Source: UBA11373 sp046714175 (GTDB lineage: Bacteria > Actinomycetota > Acidimicrobiia > Spongiisociales > UBA11373). From it: a stretch of 22,030 nt of DNA. This document shows, piece by piece, positions 13,918 through 20,074 of the stretch (position 1 is its first letter; every line of letters starts with the position of its first letter). The stretch spans positions 1 to 22,030 of the forward strand of contig JBKKBI010000003.1 of assembly GCA_046714175.1 (NCBI GenBank), given 5' to 3'. The notes under the pieces are model-generated. The model had not been told where the DNA came from. It worked only from the letters and a program-made list of their open reading frames with translations, and searched no databases. The translations under genes and the position numbers were made by a program.

Positions 13918-14675
13918 ACCAGGAAGTACGCCAGGGCTCCGAACCCGAGGCAGTACAGGCCGAACGGAAGCAAGCCCCACCGCCCGATGATCTTGATCAG
14001 CGTGGAGATGGCGAAGTAGCCGGTGACCGCAGCCACTGCGGTCCCCAGCAGCAGATTGGACTCGAAGCCGCCGCGCTGGATCATGTCGTACAGCTCCAGG
14101 CCTCCGGCACCGGTGACCGCCGGGATTCCGAGCAGGAAACTGAGGCGCGCCGCTTCGGGACGATCCATTCCCTGCACGAGACCACCAGTGATGGTCATGC
14201 CAGAGCGGCTGATACCGGGGAGGAGCGCAAATGCCTGGAACATCCCGATCATGGCGGCGTCGCCTGTCGTGACATCGGCCACTGCCCGGTTGCCCAGCGG
14301 AAGACGGTGGGCGGCGAGCAGGATCAACCCGGTGATCATCAGGCAGACCGCGACGATCCACGGTTCGGTGAAGATCGTCTCGATCGGGCTGCGCAGAGTG
14401 AGTCCGATCACCGCGGCAGGAATAGTGCCGATGATGAGGAACTTCCACAGGCGGCGATTCTCCGGCCGGCCGGGGTGCCGCGCCAGTGCAATGAGTTCCC
14501 GGCGGAAGTACCACAGCGCCGCCGTCAGGGTCCCCAGGTGGAGCACGGCGGAGGTGGCCAGATCGGGTTCGTCGAACCCGAGCAGCGCTGGTATCAGCAC
14601 CAGGTGTCCACTAGAGGACACCGGAAGAAACTCGGTGAGGCCCTGCACGAGTCCCCACAACGCGGCGGTGAGCAT
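13914..14675 (-). CDS. uppP: Undecaprenyl-diphosphatase (UppP/BacA)
   Basis: A 253-residue integral membrane enzyme that removes a phosphate from undecaprenyl diphosphate, recycling the lipid carrier for peptidoglycan and other wall polymers. High expression of this family gives bacitracin resistance. Both catalytic motifs are intact: residues 11-24 QGLTEFLPVSSSGH (the E-x3-P-x-SSSGH motif) and 153-161 PGISRSGMT. Several membrane helices and the length match the family. ATG 14675 is preceded by a TAGTGT box with a 7-nt gap. Its stop TAG shares the palindrome CTAG (13914-13917) with the converging membrane-protein gene. A long heptamer repeat lies just upstream of its promoter. Confidence 0.96.
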   Translation of the reverse strand: MLTAALWGLVQGLTEFLPVSSSGHLVLIPALLGFDEPDLATSAVLHLGTLTAALWYFRRELIALARHPGRPENRRLWKFLIIGTIPAAVIGLTLRSPIETIFTEPWIVAVCLMITGLILLAAHRLPLGNRAVADVTTGDAAMIGMFQAFALLPGISRSGMTITGGLVQGMDRPEAARLSFLLGIPAVTGAGGLELYDMIQRGGFESNLLLGTAVAAVTGYFAISTLIKIIGRWGLLPFGLYCLGFGALAYFLV

Positions 14676-14682
14676 GGCCCAG

Positions 14683-14688
14683 ACACTA
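14683..14688 (-). promoter_or_regulatory. Probable -10 box TAGTGT for uppP
   Basis: On the minus strand, TAGTGT ends 7 nt before ATG 14675; predicted +1 is 14676. No Shine-Dalgarno sequence. The heptamer array begins 15 bp behind the box. Confidence 0.6.
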
Positions 14689-14702
14689 GGGGATCGGATT
14701 CG

Positions 14703-14800
14703 GGATGCCGGATGCCGGATGCCGGACGCTGGTCTCCGGCCTCCGGTCTCTGGTCTCTGGTCTCCGGTCTCCGGCCTCCGGCCTCCGGTCTCCGGCCTCC
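14703..14800 (+). repeat. Heptamer tandem array, 14 units of GGNYNYY type
   Basis: Fourteen consecutive 7-bp units without a slip: three GGATGCC, one GGACGCT, then ten GGYCTCY units (GGTCTCC, GGCCTCC, GGTCTCT twice, GGTCTCC twice, GGCCTCC twice, GGTCTCC, GGCCTCC). It fills the space between the promoter of uppP and the stop of the SAF-domain gene, ending 2 bp before that stop codon. Confidence 0.95.
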
Positions 14801-14802
14801 TC

Positions 14803-15324
14803 TTACGGTCGCACTGCGCTCACCAACAGTCCGGCTGCTTCGGCGGCGGCAACCAGGGGGGCTTGATCGCCGGGAACCGCGACGAGCGCGGGACGGTGAT
14901 CGAGCGAGGTGACATCTCCGCGCTGCGCCTCGATCACGATTCCGGGAAGGGTGAGCGGGGGATCGATCACCACCAGCAACACTTCATCGCCCGGACCGGC
15001 GTGAGGTGAGACGTCGATCGGAATCGCCCACCATCCCGCGGGCACAGCGGTGGCTCCGGCCAGCACAGCCGCGCTGATCGGCTCGCCGGCGGCGATGTCC
15101 ACGGCTGCCACTGCCGTGCTGAGATCGGGAGCGGTGAACGCTCCCCGCGGCAGGCGTCGCCAAGTCACGTTGGCCGCGGTGACTGGATCTCCGGCTGTGA
15201 TGGCCCGGGCGGCGAAAGGCAGCGGCGCCGTCGCCGACCCGCGCAGATCCCAGGCGAAGGCACCGAGGACGAGCAGCCCCGCCGCCGCCCACCGCCGGTA
15301 AGGCGGCGGTTGCAGGAAGTACAC
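14803..15324 (-). CDS. SAF-domain protein (CpaB/FlgA-like) with N-terminal membrane anchor
   Basis: 173 residues. A short basic start (YFLQPPPYRR) leads into one hydrophobic helix (WAAAGLLVLGAFAWDL, about 11-26). A SAF-like segment follows at about 36-90: 'ARAITAGDPVTAANVTWRRLPRGAF...VDIAAGEPISAAVLA'. This is the pattern seen in CpaB/RcpC pilus-assembly proteins and periplasmic FlgA-like proteins, which bind extracellular polysaccharide or pilus components. The protein is shorter than CpaB and no pilus gene is nearby, so its role is open. The remaining part (WWAIPIDVSPHAGPGDEVLLVVI...) is consistent with the CpaB beta region. The start is GTG 15324, with TAGGTT exactly 6 nt upstream, which would make the G of the start codon +1. 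Confidence 0.78.
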   Translation of the reverse strand: MYFLQPPPYRRWAAAGLLVLGAFAWDLRGSATAPLPFAARAITAGDPVTAANVTWRRLPRGAFTAPDLSTAVAAVDIAAGEPISAAVLAGATAVPAGWWAIPIDVSPHAGPGDEVLLVVIDPPLTLPGIVIEAQRGDVTSLDHRPALVAVPGDQAPLVAAAEAAGLLVSAVRP

Positions 15325-15330
15325 GCGGAA

Positions 15331-15336
15331 AACCTA
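15331..15336 (-). promoter_or_regulatory. Probable -10 box TAGGTT for the SAF-domain gene
   Basis: On the minus strand, TAGGTT is followed by 6 nt and GTG 15324, so the predicted transcript begins on the start codon. Confidence 0.62.
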
Positions 15337-15372
15337 AGGGGTGGGAGAGGGAGGGGGAAGGGGTGCCTCACC

Positions 15373-15442
15373 GGAGGCCGGAGGCCGGAGGCCGGATGCT
15401 GGAGGGCTTCGTGCGTGAGAACGTTGCCCGTTGCCCGTTGCC
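15373..15442 (-). repeat. Two adjoining heptamer arrays of different unit
   Basis: 15373-15407 is five units of GGAGGCC (the last two degenerate: GGATGCT, GGAGGGC), the reverse complement of the GGCCTCC unit found elsewhere. After 14 bp comes 15422-15442, three exact units of CGTTGCC, an unrelated heptamer. The 146-bp space between the SAF gene start and the stop of the oxidase gene holds nothing else that I can identify. Confidence 0.9.
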
Positions 15443-15470
15443 CGTGAGGACGGTTTCTCTGTTTCTCCCC

Positions 15471-16103
15471 CTACAAGTAACCCGGCAACTCGATCCCGGC
15501 ACCCAGCCGCGGATCTGCCACCGGCGCCCCCGGGGTCAGCGTGAACGGGATCACCCCGGCCCACACGCCGAGCGCGTAGTCCTCCTCGTCGTCCACCGGC
15601 GGTCCGGAGCGGACCTTGGCCGACGCCAGGTCGATGGGGAATGACACGAGGGTCGTGCCCTTGATCTCCTTGTCGTTGGGCCGCCGGGCGTCGTCCCAGC
15701 GTCCCGGGACGAGCTTGTCGGTGAGGTGGTGCATCGCTTCCCACTTCTCGTCGCCGACCAACTCGCGGCCGCGGCAATCCAACAGCACGACGCTGCGGTA
15801 GTTCATCGAGTGGTTGAACACCGAGCGTGCCAGCACCAATCCGTCGAGCAGGGTCACCCCGATGGCGCAGGGGGCACCGTTCTTGAGGAGGCGGAGGAGA
15901 CGCGACGCCGGCGAGCCGTGCAGCACGACGGTATCACCGATGCGGACATGGATTGTGGGGATGAGCACCGGTCGCCCGTCATCGACGAAGCCGACCGTGC
16001 AGTAGCGAGCCTCGTCGAGGATGGCATCGATCACGGAGCGTTCGTACGAGCCGCGCTCCGCATGGCGACGAACTTCCAGGAAGTCCTCCACCCGTTCGCT
16101 CAC
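15471..16103 (-). CDS. Pyridoxamine 5'-phosphate oxidase-fold flavoprotein (NimA-like)
   Basis: A 210-residue cytoplasmic protein of the split-barrel flavin-binding fold. Recognisable parts are the opening 'ARYCTVGFVDDGRPVLIPTIHVRIGDTVVLHGS' (about 32-64, with H52 in the position used for flavin or heme in NimA-like proteins), 'RLLRLLKNGAPCAIGVTLLDGLVLARS' and 'FNHSMNYRSVVLLDCRG' (96-112). The family reduces or binds flavin, F420 or heme; its substrate here is unknown. The open frame extends to 16298, but that part is antisense-like shadow of the preceding gene. The start GTG 16103 overlaps the stop of the MTA phosphorylase gene as GTGA and is therefore preferred. It lacks its own Shine-Dalgarno sequence, as expected for coupled translation. 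Confidence 0.85.
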   Translation of the reverse strand: MSERVEDFLEVRRHAERGSYERSVIDAILDEARYCTVGFVDDGRPVLIPTIHVRIGDTVVLHGSPASRLLRLLKNGAPCAIGVTLLDGLVLARSVFNHSMNYRSVVLLDCRGRELVGDEKWEAMHHLTDKLVPGRWDDARRPNDKEIKGTTLVSFPIDLASAKVRSGPPVDDEEDYALGVWAGVIPFTLTPGAPVADPRLGAGIELPGYL

Positions 16104-16858
16104 AACAGGCTGGGGAGGTCGAGGTCTAGAGCCTCGAGTCCGGGGAGCATGCCCCGGATGCCGGCCTTCAGGGTGTCGATCGACTTGGCGAACCAGGCGA
16201 GGACCTCTTCGTGGGTGACCGCGGCCGTCCCGTTCAGTCCCACGTCGTAGTCGGTGACCACGGCCACCGAGGCGTAAGCGATTCCGGCCTCGGCGCACAG
16301 CGCCGCTTCGGGCATCTGAGTCATGTTGAGCAGCTGGAACCCGGAGGCGGCGAAGGCGGCGCTCTCGGCGCGGGTGGAAAAACGCGGACCCTGGATCACG
16401 ACGACGGTGCCGCCGTCGTGCACGGTCGCCCCGGTCGCGGTCATTGCCTTGAGTGCGACGCGGCGCATTTCCGCGTGATACGGATCGGCGAAAGGAAGAT
16501 GTTGCACCCCCTCGCCATCAAAGAAGGTGTGCTCGCGACCCCAGGTGCGGTCCACGATCTGGTCAGGGATGACGAAGTGCCCCGGTGCCATTTCCCGTCG
16601 TAGGGAGCCCGCCGCCGCGGGAGCCACGATCCGGTCGACCCCGAGTTCTCGCATCGCCCACACGTTGGCCCGCACCGGAATGCGGTGCGGCGGGTATTGG
16701 TGCTGGGCGCCGTGCCGGGGGAGGAAGGCGATCGGGATCCCATTCACCTCGCCCACCATCGGGGGGGCAGCAGGATCTCCGAAGGGCGTAATCATCGGAT
16801 GCGGGGTGGCTCCGGTGAGGAAGTCATAGAAACCCGAGCCTCCGAACACACCGATCAA
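16100..16858 (-). CDS. mtnP: S-methyl-5'-thioadenosine phosphorylase
   Basis: A 252-residue cytosolic enzyme that splits methylthioadenosine with phosphate into adenine and methylthioribose-1-phosphate, salvaging the by-product of polyamine and other SAM-using pathways. The nucleoside phosphorylase family-2 motifs are clear: GVFGGSGFYDF at the N terminus (phosphate loop), FLPRHGAQHQYPPHRIPVRAN, and the nucleoside-binding LLNMTQMPEA. The 'VTDYD' motif has Asp residues that select a 6-aminopurine over hypoxanthine or guanine. The start is set at TTG 16858: GGGAGG lies 4 nt before it and the protein then begins (M)IGVFGGSG, as in relatives. The in-frame ATG 16882 lies upstream of the inferred transcript start. 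It is coupled to the flavin-fold gene by GTGA. Confidence 0.92.
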   Translation of the reverse strand: MIGVFGGSGFYDFLTGATPHPMITPFGDPAAPPMVGEVNGIPIAFLPRHGAQHQYPPHRIPVRANVWAMRELGVDRIVAPAAAGSLRREMAPGHFVIPDQIVDRTWGREHTFFDGEGVQHLPFADPYHAEMRRVALKAMTATGATVHDGGTVVVIQGPRFSTRAESAAFAASGFQLLNMTQMPEAALCAEAGIAYASVAVVTDYDVGLNGTAAVTHEEVLAWFAKSIDTLKAGIRGMLPGLEALDLDLPSLL

Positions 16859-16861
16859 TGA

Positions 16862-16886
16862 GCCTCCCTGGTGAGTCCGCATCGTA
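16862..16886 (-). promoter_or_regulatory. -10 box TACGAT and Shine-Dalgarno deciding the TTG start of mtnP
   Basis: On the minus strand, TACGAT (16886 to 16881) predicts transcription from about 16874. The 16-nt leader contains GGGAGG, ending about 4 nt before TTG 16858. The alternative ATG at 16882 overlaps the -10 box and could not be on this mRNA. Confidence 0.6.
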
Positions 16887-16913
16887 GGAGGGAGGCGCCT
16901 GGTTCCCGCTTCC

Positions 16914-16919
16914 TAGACT
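16914..16919 (+). promoter_or_regulatory. Probable -10 box TAGACT for the plsY-moeA-moaC-mog operon
   Basis: TAGACT ends 8 nt before GTG 16928, predicting a leader of about 2 nt. It is divergent from the mtnP promoter 28 bp away. Confidence 0.58.
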
Positions 16920-16927
16920 CCGCCACC

Positions 16928-17512
16928 GTGGACATCGCCGCCATCGCCGTCGTCCTCGCCGGTTATCTGCTGGGCAGCATCGACTTTGGCGTGATCATTC
17001 CGCGCCTGCGGGGAGTCGACATCTACTCCCGTGGCAGTGGCAACCCCGGAACCACCAATGTGTTGCGGACCATGGGGCGCAAGGCCGCGGTGGCGGTGAT
17101 GCTCGGCGACCTCGCCAAGGGCCTCGTCGCGGCGGCTGTGGGCGATCTCACGGTTGGCACCGCGGCCGGTTTCGCCGCCGGACTGGCCGCAGTGACTGGG
17201 CACTGCTTTCCGATCTGGCACCGATTCCGTGGCGGCAAGGGCGTGGCCACCGCCGCCGGAATGATGCTGTGGCTGGAACCGCTTGTAGGCGCCGTGCTAC
17301 TGGCGGTGTGGGCTGTGCTGGCGTTTGTGATCCGGCGAGCATCGATCGCATCTCTGCTGGTGGCGGTGGCTTTGGTGCCGGGGGTGCTGTTGGCCGATCA
17401 CCGCGGCTGGCCGGTGGTGTGGACCGCCGGTGTGGCTCTGCTCGTCGTGGTGCGCCACCACAGCAACATTCGCCGTTTGGTGACGGGCGACGAGCGCCCG
17501 ATCGAAGCGTGA
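16928..17512 (+). CDS. plsY: Acyl-phosphate:glycerol-3-phosphate acyltransferase PlsY
   Basis: A 194-residue integral membrane enzyme that makes 1-acyl-glycerol-3-phosphate from acyl-phosphate and glycerol-3-phosphate. The three PlsY motifs are present: SRGSGNPGTTNVLRTMG (34-50), FRGGKGVATAAG (100-111) and the C-terminal HHSNIRRLVTGDE (about 178-190). About five hydrophobic segments match the family. GTG 16928 is chosen because of the TAGACT box and because the protein then starts with its first helix; upstream in-frame codons would lie before the promoter. The gene is first in an operon with three molybdenum-cofactor genes, and its stop overlaps the moeA start (GTGA). PlsX, which makes acyl-phosphate, is not in the window. 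Confidence 0.95.
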   Translation: MDIAAIAVVLAGYLLGSIDFGVIIPRLRGVDIYSRGSGNPGTTNVLRTMGRKAAVAVMLGDLAKGLVAAAVGDLTVGTAAGFAAGLAAVTGHCFPIWHRFRGGKGVATAAGMMLWLEPLVGAVLLAVWAVLAFVIRRASIASLLVAVALVPGVLLADHRGWPVVWTAGVALLVVVRHHSNIRRLVTGDERPIEA

Positions 17513-18735
17513 AGCGACTGGCGGCGGCGCGCCACCAGGTAATCGCGGCCATGCCACGGTTGGCAGCGGAGGCGGCCCCGTTGCATCGCGCTCGCGGTCT
17601 CGTCCTGTCCGCAGACGTGGTGGCGCCGCACGCGGTGCCGCCGTTCGCCAACTCCGGTGTGGACGGGTTTGCGGTCCGCAGCGCCGATGCCACTGTTGTC
17701 CCCGTGGAGCTGGTCGTGATCGGCGACCTCCCTGCTGGCGCCGCGGCGACGATCCCGGTCCGCCCCGGCACCGCGATCCGGATCATGACCGGAGCTCCGA
17801 TTCCGGAAGGAGCCGATGCAGTGGTGATGGTGGAAGACACCGCCATCGAGGGCGACCGGGTGAGTATCCGTCGCGCGGCGCGGCCCGGCGATCATGTGCG
17901 TCCCGCGGGCGGCGACTTCGCCGCCGGGGACCTCGTGTTGGAGAAGGGCACTCGGCTGCGCGCTCCGCATCTCGGCCTGCTGGCATCGATCGGGGTCGCG
18001 GCCCCGAACGTGAGCCGGCGTCCGGTGGTGGCGGTCCTCTCCACCGGCGACGAGTTGCAGCCTGTCGACGCCACCCCGCTGCGTCCCGGTGCGATCCGCG
18101 ACTCCAACCGCCCGATGCTGATCGGGTTGCTCGAGGAGATGGGCGTGACTGTCCGCGACCTGGGCATCGTCTCCGACGATGCCGGACTGCTGCGGTCCAC
18201 GCTCCATGAAGCCGCGGCGAGTTGCGACTTCGTCGTCAGCACCGGCGGGGTGTCGATGGGGGAGCGCGATCTAGTCAAGCAGGTGCTTGCGGAACTCGGC
18301 CAGGTCGAGTTCTGGCAGGTGGCGATGCAACCGGCCAAGCCGTTCGCGTTCGGCTTGCTCGACGGCACCCCATTTTTCGGCCTGCCCGGCAATCCGGTAT
18401 CGGCCATCGTCGGGTTCGAGCAATTCGTCCGGCCGGGGATCCTGGCGGCGATGGGCGCCACCCATCTGTTCCGGGTGCGGGTGCCCGCGGTGATGACCGA
18501 GGGCGTGGACACCAATCCGGACAAAGCGGTGTTCGTGCGGGTCGTGTTCACCGGTCCCGGCGAGGTGCGGGCCTCGGGGGGCCAGGCCTCGAACGTCTTG
18601 TCTGCGTTGGCGGCAGCAGATGCGTTCGCGGTAATCCCGGTGGGCGTCGGGATGGTGGCGCCCGGCACCGAAGTGATCGTCGAGCTTTTCCGGGTCGACG
18701 AGTCCCGTACGCTGGCGGAGGCCACCGATGACTGA
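17509..18735 (+). CDS. moeA: Molybdopterin molybdotransferase MoeA
   Basis: A 408-residue cytosolic enzyme that inserts molybdate into adenylylated molybdopterin, releasing AMP and active molybdenum cofactor. Family motifs occur in the expected order: ANSGVDGFAV (47-56), IRIMTGAPIPEGADAVV, LSTGDEL (177-183), DSN (198-200), STGGVSMGERD (244-254), MQPAKPFAFG (273-282) and GLPGNPVSA (291-299), with the C-terminal beta domain after about 320. The open frame reaches back to 17269 inside plsY, but GTG 17509 overlapping the plsY stop gives the normal family length. The end overlaps moaC by 8 nt. The tyrosine of the usual NSxMDGYA motif is Phe here, a mild variation. Confidence 0.96.
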   Translation: MKRLAAARHQVIAAMPRLAAEAAPLHRARGLVLSADVVAPHAVPPFANSGVDGFAVRSADATVVPVELVVIGDLPAGAAATIPVRPGTAIRIMTGAPIPEGADAVVMVEDTAIEGDRVSIRRAARPGDHVRPAGGDFAAGDLVLEKGTRLRAPHLGLLASIGVAAPNVSRRPVVAVLSTGDELQPVDATPLRPGAIRDSNRPMLIGLLEEMGVTVRDLGIVSDDAGLLRSTLHEAAASCDFVVSTGGVSMGERDLVKQVLAELGQVEFWQVAMQPAKPFAFGLLDGTPFFGLPGNPVSAIVGFEQFVRPGILAAMGATHLFRVRVPAVMTEGVDTNPDKAVFVRVVFTGPGEVRASGGQASNVLSALAAADAFAVIPVGVGMVAPGTEVIVELFRVDESRTLAEATDD

Positions 18736-19195
18736 ACTCTCTCACCTCGACGATCAGGGCCGCGCCCGCATGGTGGATGTTTCCGCCAAGGCGGAGACTG
18801 CTCGTTCCGCCACCGCCGAGGCACTGGTCACGATGGCCGCGGCCACCGCTGATGCCCTGTTCGCGGGAGTGCTGCCCAAAGGCGACGCGCTCGCCCTGGT
18901 GCGCGTCGCCGCGATCACCGGGGCCAAGCGAACTCCCGACCTGGTGCCGCTGTGTCATCCGTTGCCCCTGACCAGTGTGAGTGTCGATGTGACGCGGGTG
19001 GCGCACGGGGCGCGGATCGTGGTCACCGCCGGCACCGTCGGACGCACCGGGGTGGAAATGGAAGCCATAACCGGTGCGGCGCTGGGCGCGGTGACTCTTT
19101 ACGACATGATCAAGGGCCTCGACCGCGGTGCGGAGATCGGCCCGGTTCGGCTGCTCGCCAAGAGCGGTGGGGCGTCAGGAGATTGGACGCGATGA
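18728..19195 (+). CDS. moaC: Cyclic pyranopterin monophosphate synthase MoaC
   Basis: A 155-residue enzyme that converts the MoaA product 3',8-cyclo-7,8-dihydro-GTP into cyclic pyranopterin monophosphate. Signature pieces are ARMVDVSAKAETAR (13-26), LPKGDAL with the catalytic-type Lys51, TPDLVPLCHPLPL (69-81) and GVEMEAITGAALGAVTLYDMIKGLD (108-132), which contains the catalytic Asp. ATG 18728 lies inside the moeA end, with GGAGG 6 nt upstream, so it combines its own ribosome site with overlap. The next gene starts in its stop codon (ATGA). Confidence 0.96.
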   Translation: MTELSHLDDQGRARMVDVSAKAETARSATAEALVTMAAATADALFAGVLPKGDALALVRVAAITGAKRTPDLVPLCHPLPLTSVSVDVTRVAHGARIVVTAGTVGRTGVEMEAITGAALGAVTLYDMIKGLDRGAEIGPVRLLAKSGGASGDWTR

Positions 19196-19665
19196 AGGCG
19201 ATCGTGCTCACCGTCTCCGACGGTGTCGCCTCTGGCACGCGCCAGGACCACTCCGGTCCTGCCGCCGCCGCCATTCTGAGCGGCCTCGGCTTCGCTACCG
19301 AGGTCCGGGTCACCCCGGACGGGATCGCGGCTGTCGAGCATGCCTTGCGCGACGCGGTGGCGACCGGGGTGGCCCTGGTCGTCACCACTGGTGGCACCGG
19401 GTTCTCTCCCCGTGATCTGACACCAGAAGCGACCCGGCGGGTGATCGAACGCGAGGCACCGGGGCTGGCCGAGGCGATGCGGTCCGCGACCTTTCCCAAC
19501 AACCCGCACGGCATGCTGTCCCGGGGGGTCTGCGGCACCGTCGCCGCCACCCTGGTGATCAACCTTCCCGGGTCCGTGACCGGGGTGGAGGAGTCGCTCG
19601 CAGTGGTCGCCCCCGCCTTGAAACATGCCGTCGGCCTGCTCCGCGGCGAGCCCACCGAGCACTGA
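19192..19665 (+). CDS. mog: Molybdopterin adenylyltransferase, MogA/MoaB family
   Basis: A 157-residue protein that would adenylylate molybdopterin with ATP, preparing it for MoeA. The motif TTGGTGFSPRDLTPEATRRVIEREAPGLAEAMR (65-97) is the nucleotide/molybdopterin-binding loop. 'LTVSDGVASGTRQDHSGP' at the start and 'INLPGS' near 127 are also family marks. Mog and MoaB cannot be told apart reliably by sequence alone. The start ATG overlaps the moaC stop by 4 nt. Genes for earlier and later steps (moaA, moaE, moaD, modABC) are not in the window, so the pathway must be completed elsewhere. Confidence 0.93.
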   Translation: MKAIVLTVSDGVASGTRQDHSGPAAAAILSGLGFATEVRVTPDGIAAVEHALRDAVATGVALVVTTGGTGFSPRDLTPEATRRVIEREAPGLAEAMRSATFPNNPHGMLSRGVCGTVAATLVINLPGSVTGVEESLAVVAPALKHAVGLLRGEPTEH

Positions 19666-19744
19666 GAGTGGCCCGATTGCCATGCCATCGGCGCTCGGGC
19701 GCTTCATACTGAGGGGGTGCGGCCACGGCGGGGGGCCGATGGCG

Positions 19745-19768
19745 TAGCGTTAGACAGGTCGGAAGGAG
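19745..19768 (+). promoter_or_regulatory. Probable -10 box TAGCGT plus Shine-Dalgarno for the gene at 19775
   Basis: TAGCGT (19745-19750) predicts transcription from about 19757. The 18-nt leader contains GGAAGGAG (19761-19768), 6 nt before GTG 19775. It belongs to the leadered class. Confidence 0.6.
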
Positions 19769-19774
19769 TCAGAC

Positions 19775-20074
19775 GTGGCCAAGCGAGCGGTGCCGAGGCA
19801 GATGCGGTCTCGCCCCGAACGGGGTGGCACCACCGCCCGTCAGCAGGTGCTGGCGCGGCGTCGCATGATGCTGATCGGGCTCAGCCTGGCGGTCCCGATC
19901 ACCCTGGCGGCGGCGCTCTATACCGGATCCACCGTGCTGCTCTTCGTCAATCTCGTGTTCGACGTGGTCCTCGCCGGGTTCATCGCCATGCTGTTGCAGA
20001 TCAAGCAGGCGCAGCAGGTGGCACGCCCCAAGTGGACGCTCGACCCCGAGGATGAGGTGCGGGTCGTTCCGTGA
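19775..20074 (+). CDS. Small membrane protein coupled to the translin homologue
   Basis: 99 residues, family not recognised. A strongly basic N terminus (AKRAVPRQMRSRPERGGTTARQQVLARRR) is followed by two hydrophobic helices at about 30-48 (MMLIGLSLAVPITLAAALY) and 52-72 (TVLLFVNLVFDVVLAGFIAMLL). A cytoplasmic tail with acidic residues (KWTLDPEDEVRVVP) ends the protein. The basic N-terminal arm resembles nucleic-acid- or membrane-surface-binding tails. GTG 19775 is set by GGAAGGAG 6 nt upstream. The stop overlaps the start of the translin gene as GTGA, so the pair is made together. It may place the translin protein near the membrane, but this is only a guess from linkage. Confidence 0.82.
   Translation: MAKRAVPRQMRSRPERGGTTARQQVLARRRMMLIGLSLAVPITLAAALYTGSTVLLFVNLVFDVVLAGFIAMLLQIKQAQQVARPKWTLDPEDEVRVVP

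Noticed and set aside
14703..14800. CRISPR array
   Set aside because: Units are 7 bp with no spacers, and there are no cas genes in the window.
19666..19774. Possible terminator after mog
   Set aside because: G-rich tracts are present, but I could not find a convincing stem-loop, so none is reported.
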